Shown: in pieces, positions 5,853 to 11,713 of the stretch
Position numbering within the stretch: the first letter of the stretch is position 1
Layout of the letters: each line of letters starts with the position of its first letter
Assembly: GCA_964541075.1 (NCBI GenBank)
Contig: CAZIPZ010000124.1
Coordinates: forward strand, 1 to 11,713
Direction: 5' to 3'
Length of the DNA stretch: 11,713 bases
From: CAZIPZ01 sp964541075
GTDB taxonomy: Bacteria; Acidobacteriota; Terriglobia; 20CM-2-55-15
Notes under the pieces: generated by a model
Databases searched by the model: none
What the model was told of the DNA's origin: nothing
What the model saw: only the letters and a program-made list of their open reading frames with translations
Program-made: the position numbers and the translations under genes

Positions 5853-7241
5853 TCAAGCGGTGACCGGAAGTTTGGCGTTCTTCCACGCCGTCATGCCTCC
5901 AACAACGTTGGACACAGAAGTGAAGCCCATACGCTCAAGCACGCTCGCCCCGATTGAAGAACGGAATCCTCCCGCGCAAACCAGGGCGATTTTCGCATGG
6001 CGATTCAGGGGAACAGCAGTTTCCGCCAGATGGTTCAGCGGATGATTGTCGGCCCCCTCAATGTGTCCGACGTTCCATTCCGCCGGGCGCCGAACGTCAA
6101 CGACCGCATCCATAATCTTCGCATCAATGCGGTGCTGTAGTTCCTCAACGCTGACCTGCTCGGTTGTCGATAGGGCTAATCCGGCCTGATGCCATGACAA
6201 GATGCCAAGCTCCAGATATCCTCGAACGTTCTCCAGACCGACGCGCGCCAAACGGGTCCGCGCTTCGCTAACTCGATCCTCTTCCTCCGCTATCAGGATC
6301 AATGGCGTCTCGGACTTCAACATTGTTCCTGCCCACGAGGCGAACTGTCCGCACAAGCTGATATGCAACGAACCGGGCACATGTCCGGCCCCATACTCGG
6401 ATGCGGTGCGCGTGTCGACCACCAGAACGCCGTCTGACTGCTGTCTCTGAACCTCGAAGGACGTCAGCGCAACGGGGGACGGCAGATCTTGAAGGAGGTG
6501 AGGACCTTCAAGATTTATTTTTGCATCCATCCCAAAATAGGAAGGGGCCTCCGGCAAATCGGTCGTCATCATACTGATGAAGTCCTCGCGCCGCATGGGC
6601 CTCAAAGCGTAATTGAATTGGCGCTGCTCGCCAATCGTCGATGTGGTTTCACTCGAGATGTTGCGGCCGCACATGGAACCGGCGCCGTGCGCCGGAAAAA
6701 CCTTCACCTGGTCCGGCAAACGCATCAGCTTGTTATGAAGGGAGTCGTACAGCATGCCCGCCAGATCCGTGGGCGCCATGCGTGATCCCAGCAGGTCTGG
6801 CCGCCCAACATCGCCGATGAATAAGGTGTCGCCGGTCATCACGCCTTCCGGAACAACAGTGGATTTTTCTTTATCGAATATCAGAATGCTGATGGACTCC
6901 GGTGTGTGCCCTGGCGTTTCAAGAAAGCGAAGAACAACACTGCCAAAAGCAACTTCATCACCTTCACGAACGGGTACGTGGTCAAACTTCGGAGATGCCT
7001 TGGCGCCAAAGTAGATCCGGGCATGGGTGAGAGCGGCCAGCTCCCGATGCCCTGAAATGAAATCGGCATGGCAGTGCGTTTCAATCACATGTTTTATCGT
7101 GAAACCATGCTGCCGGGCTTCTTCGAGGTAGATGTCAGCGTCACGCTGCGGATCAATCACCGCAGCTTCGCCTCCAGACCCGATCAGGTATGAAGCATGC
7201 GCCAGACAACCAAGGTAGAACTGTCGGAGGTGAATTGGCAT
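5853..7241 (-). CDS. CstB-like persulfide dioxygenase with two rhodanese domains
   Basis: A three-domain sulfur-detoxifying protein of 462 residues, probably cytoplasmic. Residues 1 to about 230 are a metallo-beta-lactamase fold of the ETHE1/persulfide dioxygenase type: ETHCHADFISGH (54-65), PGHTPES (110-116; His112), TGDTLFIGDVGRPDL (136-150; Asp138) and PAHGAGSMCG (183-192). The predicted iron ligands are His56, His112 and Asp138. Residues about 258-350 are a rhodanese-like domain whose active-site position reads LILIAEEEDR, with no cysteine, so it should be inactive. Residues about 365-460 are a second rhodanese with an intact loop VCAGGFRSS (Cys422). The order dioxygenase, pseudo-rhodanese, active rhodanese is that of Staphylococcus CstB, which oxidises persulfides and forms thiosulfate. 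No CstA/CstR-type regulator or sulfurtransferase lies nearby. It heads the compact acyP-apt group. The exact substrate is inferred. Confidence 0.93.
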   Translation of the reverse strand: MPIHLRQFYLGCLAHASYLIGSGGEAAVIDPQRDADIYLEEARQHGFTIKHVIETHCHADFISGHRELAALTHARIYFGAKASPKFDHVPVREGDEVAFGSVVLRFLETPGHTPESISILIFDKEKSTVVPEGVMTGDTLFIGDVGRPDLLGSRMAPTDLAGMLYDSLHNKLMRLPDQVKVFPAHGAGSMCGRNISSETTSTIGEQRQFNYALRPMRREDFISMMTTDLPEAPSYFGMDAKINLEGPHLLQDLPSPVALTSFEVQRQQSDGVLVVDTRTASEYGAGHVPGSLHISLCGQFASWAGTMLKSETPLILIAEEEDRVSEARTRLARVGLENVRGYLELGILSWHQAGLALSTTEQVSVEELQHRIDAKIMDAVVDVRRPAEWNVGHIEGADNHPLNHLAETAVPLNRHAKIALVCAGGFRSSIGASVLERMGFTSVSNVVGGMTAWKNAKLPVTA

Positions 7242-7285
7242 CGCACTGGGATTTTAACTAAAGAGGGAGCCGGGGGGAAATTCGG

Positions 7286-7350
7286 GGAGGGGGAATTGAA
7301 AAAAATGAAAATTTGGCTACTGAATAATTTTCATTTTTCATCTCCCCTCC
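7286..7350. repeat. 65-base imperfect inverted repeat between nadA and the dioxygenase gene
   Basis: The left arm begins GGAGGGG (7286-7292) and ends with AAAAATGAAAATT (7301-7313). After a 12-base loop (7314-7325) the right arm runs AATTTTCATTTTT (7326-7338) to CCCCTCC (7344-7350). The inner 13 bases and the outer 7 bases pair perfectly, with a mismatched middle. The right end abuts the nadA stop codon. As minus-strand RNA it would fold directly after nadA. A G-rich base, an AT-rich stem and no closing U-run make it unlike a classic intrinsic terminator. It could be a terminator variant, an mRNA-stabilising hairpin, or one copy of a dispersed palindromic element. Confidence 0.6.
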
Positions 7351-8439
7351 TTAGTTTGCGATTTCAAGCATGCGGTTGAGTGCAACGCGGGCATCGCGAG
7401 CGATGTCAGTAGGTACAGAAATCTGGTTGACGACGCGGCCTTCGTGTAAGTTTTCAATCGACCACAGAAGATGCGGCGCATCGATGCGAAACATCGTCGA
7501 ACACAGGCAACCACAATCGTCCAGGGGAATAATCAGGCGATCAGGGTTTTCCTTCTTCAGCCGGTTGACGAGATGAATCTCCGTGCCAACAGCCCACTGC
7601 GAGCCTGGCGGCGCTTGCGTTAGGCGCTTGATGATATGTTCAGTTGAACCCACATCATCCGACAACTGGACCACGTCGAAACGGCACTCGGGATGCGTAA
7701 TAACGCGGATGCCTGGGTATCGCTCGCGCACTTGGGCGACATGATGGGGCAGAAACCGTTGATGGACGGAGCAGTGTCCTTTCCACAGAATGAAGCGTGT
7801 ATCCCTTAACGCCTGCTCCGTGTTGCCGCCGAGCTCTTCAAAGGGATCCCACAACGCCATCTCTTCAAGCTGAAATCCTAAGGAATAGGCTGTATTCCGC
7901 CCCAGATGCTGATCCGGCATAAAGAGAATCTTGTCTCCCCGTTCCAGCGCCCAGCGAATCACAGCAGACGCGTTTGAAGAGGTGCAAACCGCGCCCCCAT
8001 TCCGACCACAGAATGCTTTGATCGTGGCTGCGGAGTTGATGTATGTGATTGGGACGATTCTCTCAGAACTGATTCGCGCCAGATCATCCCAGCAAGTCTC
8101 AACCTGATCCGAAGCGGCCATATCCGCCATGGAGCATCCCGCGCTCAAATCCGGTAGAACGACTTTTTGGTGATTTCCGCTCAGAATGTCGGCGCTTTCA
8201 GCCATGAAGTGAACGCCGCAAAAGACAATGTATTCCGCTTCTTTCCGGCTCGCCGCCCACTGGGAAAGCCTGAATGAGTCGCCCCGAACGTCGGCGAATT
8301 TGATTACCTCGTCCCTCTGATAGTGGTGTCCGAGAATCACAAGCCGGCGGCCCAGTTCCTTGCGAATCTGGAGGATTCGCTGCTCGGTCTGATCCTCTGT
8401 CAATGTCGTGAAATGGTCTGGCAGTATGGTTTGCAGCAT
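7351..8439 (-). CDS. nadA: Quinolinate synthase A
   Basis: A [4Fe-4S] enzyme that condenses iminoaspartate (from NadB) with dihydroxyacetone phosphate to quinolinate, the first committed product of de novo NAD synthesis. The 362 residues fit the longer NadA type. Visible hallmarks are ILGHHYQRDEV (35-45), GDSFRLSQWA (53-62), FCGVHFMAESADIL (73-86), LSAGCSMADM (98-107; Cys102, a cluster ligand), GGAVCTSSNAS (148-158; Cys152, a ligand), FMPDQHLGRNTA (173-184), THPEC (248-252), and DDCGCLCSTM (307-316), which supplies the third ligand. The Cys-x-Cys-x-Cys in the last motif is typical of one NadA group. nadB and nadC are not in this window. The start ATG at 8439 is at the family position (...LPDHFTTLT...). 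It diverges from the HDOD gene, with an inverted repeat just upstream. Confidence 0.97.
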   Translation of the reverse strand: MLQTILPDHFTTLTEDQTEQRILQIRKELGRRLVILGHHYQRDEVIKFADVRGDSFRLSQWAASRKEAEYIVFCGVHFMAESADILSGNHQKVVLPDLSAGCSMADMAASDQVETCWDDLARISSERIVPITYINSAATIKAFCGRNGGAVCTSSNASAVIRWALERGDKILFMPDQHLGRNTAYSLGFQLEEMALWDPFEELGGNTEQALRDTRFILWKGHCSVHQRFLPHHVAQVRERYPGIRVITHPECRFDVVQLSDDVGSTEHIIKRLTQAPPGSQWAVGTEIHLVNRLKKENPDRLIIPLDDCGCLCSTMFRIDAPHLLWSIENLHEGRVVNQISVPTDIARDARVALNRMLEIAN

Positions 8440-8453
8440 CGATCGTTTTCTAT

Positions 8454-8480
8454 CCTAGCACAGCCCATTGCCCTGCTAGG
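8454..8480. promoter_or_regulatory. Inverted repeat upstream of nadA (possible operator)
   Basis: Perfect 7-base arms CCTAGCA (8454-8460) and TGCTAGG (8474-8480) are separated by 13 bases, so the arm centres are 20 bases apart, about two helical turns. This spacing suits a dimeric regulator. The near arm is 14 bases from the nadA start, in its leader or core promoter; TAGGAT on the minus strand could be part of a -10. NAD genes are often controlled by NadR, NiaR, NrtR or NadQ-type repressors, but I do not match this sequence to any known operator. An RNA hairpin in the nadA leader is the alternative. Confidence 0.4.
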
Positions 8481-8589
8481 CCCGCCCCAATGAAACGAAC
8501 GGGTTACGCAACTCGTGAGTTCATTTCTTATATCCGTGCCTCGCTACAGTTTTTGTCGCGGCCATCCGATACGAGTTTCGGATGAAACC

Positions 8590-9354
8590 ATGAACGCCGT
8601 GCTGGACTACAAGCGAAAGATCCATGCCATTCAGGACTTACCGACTCTGCCGGTCATCGCTCAACGTGTGCTGGCCGTAGCGAATGATGAAGACGAAGGC
8701 CCCGAAAAACTGTCCACAATCATAGCGACTGACCAATCCCTCAGCGTCAAGGTCCTAAGGCTCGCAAATTCGGCATATTACGGCTATCGCGGCAAGGTCA
8801 GTACGATTCGGCGTGCAGTTGCGCTCATCGGCTTGAACATGATGAAGCAGTTGTCTCTGAGTGTGCTGGTGACCGGATCGTTTGGTCGTGGCGGAAAGGC
8901 TCGAGCCGATTTTTGGAAACACTCCTTCTGGGCGGGGACTGCCGGAGCAATGCTGGGCAAGCATGTTGGAATTCGCGACAACGACGTCTGTTTTATGGCA
9001 GGACTTCTTCACGACGTCGGAAAGCTGATCATCGAAACTTATTTTCCGGACGAGACGGACTTGGATCACACAGAGGTTGGCGCATGGATGGCCGAACGCT
9101 GGCAATTGCCGCAACAGTTGATTAATGCCATCGCGCTTCATCACGCCACGGACATTGAACTTCTTACCGAACCTGTTGTTGCGTGCACCCATGCCGCCAA
9201 CGTGTGCTCAAAACTTGCCCTGGCAGATAAGGAAACAACTGAAGAAATACATCCCAATGTTCTCGCTGCCATCGGAATGACGGAAACGGACATGCGCAAA
9301 ATAGTCATCGAACTTCGGAGCGGAAACTCGAAAATCAATGAACTCTTCAAATAA
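8590..9354 (+). CDS. HDOD-domain signalling protein
   Basis: HDOD domains are HD-GYP/phosphodiesterase relatives, usually without catalytic activity, which act as scaffolds in signalling, motility or cell-cycle control. With the start at 8590 there are 254 residues. The N-terminus MNAVLDYKRKIHAIQDLPTL leads straight into the HDOD core: LPTLPVIAQRVL (17-28), IIATDQSLSVKVLRLANSAYYG (44-65), the helix ALIGLNMMKQLSLSVL (78-93) and AGLLHDVGKLI (137-147). His141-Asp142 are retained, and HH at 184-185 follows. The frame stays open back to a GTG at 8515 (25 extra residues, not HDOD-like and Arg/Ser-rich), and I prefer the ATG at 8590. The 3' end overlaps the histidine kinase start by 17 bases, which implies coupled expression and a shared pathway. 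No extra output domain is present. Confidence 0.92.
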   Translation: MNAVLDYKRKIHAIQDLPTLPVIAQRVLAVANDEDEGPEKLSTIIATDQSLSVKVLRLANSAYYGYRGKVSTIRRAVALIGLNMMKQLSLSVLVTGSFGRGGKARADFWKHSFWAGTAGAMLGKHVGIRDNDVCFMAGLLHDVGKLIIETYFPDETDLDHTEVGAWMAERWQLPQQLINAIALHHATDIELLTEPVVACTHAANVCSKLALADKETTEEIHPNVLAAIGMTETDMRKIVIELRSGNSKINELFK

Positions 9355-11359
9355 GTCACCGGATATTCACAAAGATAGTCCTGAGCGCCAGATCGAATTT
9401 CTCGCTTCGGCGCTCGATCAAGCCAACGCGAACATCAGGATCAAGATCGATGAATTGTCCCTGGTGCGACGCGTCGGGGACGCCATCAGCCACCACACCT
9501 CGCCGTGGGCGTTATCATCCGAGCTCGTGAATGCGATTGCCGAAACCGTCAATTGCAAGTTCGCCCTGATTTATTCGGGGGTTGACGCCGGAATGCTGGA
9601 ATTACAGGCGGTTTCGAGCTTGTTCTCCTCAAGCGAGCAGTTTCCGAAAACTCTTCGTCGCGCCCGAATGATCCGCTGGCTTGAACAAACCCACAGTCCG
9701 ATCGAGATTTCGGATCTTACCGGTTGTCCCGATTGGTGCTATGACTGGCCGTTTCCCCGCTCGTTGTCGGCCTGGTTGTGCGTCCCGCTGCTCACGCGAA
9801 ACGATATTCGGGGCGTTCTGTGCCTGGCTGACGATACGCCGGGGGCCTTTGATGAGAAAACGTTGCGGACCTTGATGGTCGTCGTACCCCAGATCGCAAG
9901 TGCATTCGCCAATATCGGGCTGTACGACCATCTGCGCGCTTCCGAGATGAAGTATCGGTCGCTCGTCGAGGGCATGCAGGATGCGGTCTATATATGCGAT
10001 AAGCAATGGCAGATCATTGAAGCCAATCCCGCAGCCGAAGGGCTTTTTGGGGAAATAGTCGGAAAAAGCCTCCCGGAGCTCTTCGCGGATTCCGAAAGCG
10101 CCGGCAGATTCATGGAAGACGTTCGCCGCGCCCGCTTCGTTCAGAATTTCGAAACCGAACTTCGCGGCACGGAGAACAAGAGGGTCGTCACACTGATAAG
10201 CGGCGTGATGGACGGCGAGCGTTGCCATGGCGTGATCAAGGACATGACGGAGCGCACGCGTCTGCTTGAACAGGTGACGCAAGCGCAAAAGATGGAATCC
10301 ATCGGCACTCTGGCCAGCGGCGTCGCTCATGATTTCAACAATATTCTCGGAATCATTCTACCCAACGCAGAGCTGATCAAACTGCGCTTGGGAGCCGGAT
10401 CTCCGGCGCTGAAATTCGCGGATGTGATCATTAACGCCTCAACGAGGGCCGCTCAAATCACAAAGCAATTGTTGTCGCTGTCTCGCAAGAATCCGCTTAG
10501 CGTCCGGGTGGTCAGTCTCAATGATTCCATTCGAACGACTTCCAAGCTTCTGGAAGAAACCCTCGAGCGGCGAATTCAGATGGAGCTCGACCTGGCGACG
10601 GAGCCAACCACCATCAAAGCCGATGAAACCCAGATCGGCCAGGTGCTCCTGAACCTTGCCATCAATGCACGCGATGCCATGCCAGAAGGCGGCACTCTCA
10701 AATTCAGCACCAAAAATCTTGGGGACAGCATCGAAGCGAGAGTTTCCGACACTGGAACAGGAATTGACCGGAAGATCATCTCAAAGATTTTCGACCCATT
10801 CTTTACGACCAAGGACAAGTCAAAGGGCACAGGATTAGGCCTCAGCGTTGTATATGGAATCGTGAAGCAGGCCGGAGGAACCATTGAGGTTGAGAGCGCT
10901 CCTGGAGTTGGAACCGAGTTCATCATGAAATTTCCACATTCCCGTGATGCAGGCAGGAACAGCTCAGCGCAGCATCAGCACGTAAGAGGCGGCAAGGAAA
11001 CGATTCTCATCGTCGATGACGAACCTGAAATGATCAGCCTGCTCCAAACGGCTCTCAAGGAGCTCGGCTACACGATCCGAACGGCTCGCAACGGAATGGA
11101 AGCGATCGAAAGTGCGTCCGAGGACATCCATCTCATCATTCTCGACATGATCATGCCGGTGATGGACGGCATCACTGCGTTGCGAGGAATTCGTCAAAAG
11201 AATCCAGACGTAAAAGTGCTCATCTCGAGCGGCTATACATCGCCCGAGAAGGCCCCCATGCTTGAAAGAATCGGCATTGAAGGGTTCGTGCAAAAACCTT
11301 TTGAACTCGCCAAACTCGCGTCCACAGTCAGAGACGTGCTTGACGGGGTTGCGGTATAG
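9338..11359 (+). CDS. Hybrid sensor histidine kinase (GAF-PAS-HisKA-HATPase-REC)
   Basis: A 673-residue cytoplasmic sensor kinase; no transmembrane segment or signal peptide. Residues 15-45 are probably a helical lead-in. A GAF-like domain spans about 50-195, with CVPLLTRNDIRGVLCLAD at 148-165. A PAS domain follows at about 203-305 (YRSLVEGMQDAVYICD ... VIKDMTERTRL). HisKA has phospho-acceptor His331 in GVAHDFNNILGII. The ATPase domain has an N box with Asn443 (NLAINARDAMPEGG), a G1 box DTGTGID (471-477), an F box FDPFFTT and a G2 box GTGLGL (497-502). A C-terminal receiver (about 555-670) has the acidic pair Asp560-Asp561, phospho-acceptor Asp603 in LIILDMIMPVMDG, Ser-Ser at 630-631 and Lys653. 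All catalytic residues are present. The HDFNN H-box is the form common in PAS-rich soluble hybrid kinases. It overlaps the HDOD gene. The ligand is unknown, and no separate output regulator or Hpt protein is seen here. Confidence 0.96.
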   Translation: MNSSNKSPDIHKDSPERQIEFLASALDQANANIRIKIDELSLVRRVGDAISHHTSPWALSSELVNAIAETVNCKFALIYSGVDAGMLELQAVSSLFSSSEQFPKTLRRARMIRWLEQTHSPIEISDLTGCPDWCYDWPFPRSLSAWLCVPLLTRNDIRGVLCLADDTPGAFDEKTLRTLMVVVPQIASAFANIGLYDHLRASEMKYRSLVEGMQDAVYICDKQWQIIEANPAAEGLFGEIVGKSLPELFADSESAGRFMEDVRRARFVQNFETELRGTENKRVVTLISGVMDGERCHGVIKDMTERTRLLEQVTQAQKMESIGTLASGVAHDFNNILGIILPNAELIKLRLGAGSPALKFADVIINASTRAAQITKQLLSLSRKNPLSVRVVSLNDSIRTTSKLLEETLERRIQMELDLATEPTTIKADETQIGQVLLNLAINARDAMPEGGTLKFSTKNLGDSIEARVSDTGTGIDRKIISKIFDPFFTTKDKSKGTGLGLSVVYGIVKQAGGTIEVESAPGVGTEFIMKFPHSRDAGRNSSAQHQHVRGGKETILIVDDEPEMISLLQTALKELGYTIRTARNGMEAIESASEDIHLIILDMIMPVMDGITALRGIRQKNPDVKVLISSGYTSPEKAPMLERIGIEGFVQKPFELAKLASTVRDVLDGVAV

Positions 11360-11403
11360 CACGTACCATTCCGTGGCATTGAACCTTGCTGCGGGGTGGG
11401 TTG

Positions 11404-11713
11404 ATGGCGGAAGATACCGACAATAAAGGAAATTGGCCCTCATACACCATGGTCGATCCGCGAATGCGGAAGATCTATTTTCAGTTTTACCAGGAAACAT
11501 ACCGGACATCTCAAATCGATCGAAAAACAAAGGAACTCATTGCAATCGCCGCGTCTCTGGCGAGCCATTGCAAAGGTTGCCTTGAAGGCCATATTAAAAA
11601 GGCGCTCAAATATGGCGCTACCAAAGAAGAGTTAAGCGAGACCATCGCCATTACGATGGGCGTAAGCGCAGCGGCTATGGTGGACCTTACGGATATCGCC
11701 GCTGAGAATCTGC
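11404..11713 (+). CDS. Carboxymuconolactone decarboxylase/AhpD-family protein, 3' end cut by the window
   Basis: At least 103 codons run to the window edge without a stop. After a short N-terminal lead (MAEDTDNKGNWPSYT) comes the CMD core: DRKTKELIAIAASLASH, then CKGCLEGH with a Cys-x-x-Cys pair and a His three residues later, then KYGATKEELSETIAITMG. This is the AhpD-like redox signature (E-x-x-x-C-x-x-C-x-x-x-H in AhpD; here Ser-His replaces the usual Glu context, so the active site resembles but does not exactly match it). AhpD-type members reduce disulfides or act on peroxides; CMD decarboxylases usually lack the CxxC. The start ATG at 11404 follows a G-rich GGGGTGGGTTG that may serve as a weak ribosome binding site. 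It lies 44 bases after the kinase stop, so it could be in the same transcript, though this is not required. Confidence 0.9.
   Translation, partial: MAEDTDNKGNWPSYTMVDPRMRKIYFQFYQETYRTSQIDRKTKELIAIAASLASHCKGCLEGHIKKALKYGATKEELSETIAITMGVSAAAMVDLTDIAAENL

Noticed and set aside
8515..8589. GTG start adding 25 residues to the HDOD protein
   Set aside because: The extra residues are not conserved-looking, have no clear ribosome binding site, and the ATG at 8590 gives the usual short lead into the HDOD domain.
9629..10330. 233-residue minus-strand frame inside the histidine kinase
   Set aside because: Long antisense frames are common over G+C-rich genes. The plus-strand reading has complete GAF and PAS domains, while this reading has no motif.
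10964..11530. 188-residue minus-strand frame over the kinase receiver domain and the start of the CMD gene
   Set aside because: It would overlap two well-supported plus-strand genes and shows no domain of its own.

Overview
The window is chromosome-like bacterial DNA of moderately high G+C. It is densely coded, with mostly housekeeping and signalling genes. I see no phage, transposase, CRISPR, tRNA or rRNA signature. Several traits fit an Acidobacteriota-like soil bacterium (inference, moderate confidence). These are a decayed TolB/WD40-type sequence of the kind common in Solibacter-like genomes, a secreted ankyrin-repeat protein, a WD40 protein, a hybrid histidine kinase, and many starts without a clear Shine-Dalgarno. 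No gene here fixes the phylum by itself.

Layout. Bases 1-392 hold a frameshifted relic of a TolB-like beta-propeller protein. Next comes a small minus-strand coiled-coil protein (sll1863-like), then about 670 bases with no confident gene. That gap has one unexplained 90-codon open frame. A minus-strand exported ankyrin-repeat protein (1349-2386) diverges from murI (glutamate racemase, peptidoglycan precursor D-Glu) across an 81-base gap containing a nested inverted repeat.

From 8439 down to 3289 six genes run on the minus strand: nadA (quinolinate synthase, NAD synthesis); a CstB-like persulfide dioxygenase fused to two rhodanese domains; acyP (acylphosphatase); apt (adenine salvage); a WD40-repeat protein; and an exported alpha/beta hydrolase. 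The middle genes (dioxygenase-acyP-apt) are packed within 1-2 bases of each other and are probably co-transcribed. A 65-base imperfect inverted repeat separates nadA from the dioxygenase. The run ends convergently on murI, with the two stop codons interleaved in TTAA.

Divergent from nadA is a plus-strand signalling pair: an HDOD protein whose 3' end overlaps a GAF-PAS-HisKA-HATPase-REC hybrid histidine kinase by 17 bases. A CxxC carboxymuconolactone decarboxylase/AhpD-family protein follows and is cut by the window end.

I do not see convincing evidence for a wholly new system. The items most worth a second look are the HDOD/hybrid-kinase pair, the three intergenic inverted repeats, the dioxygenase-rhodanese operon context, and the unexplained frame at 1051-1323.
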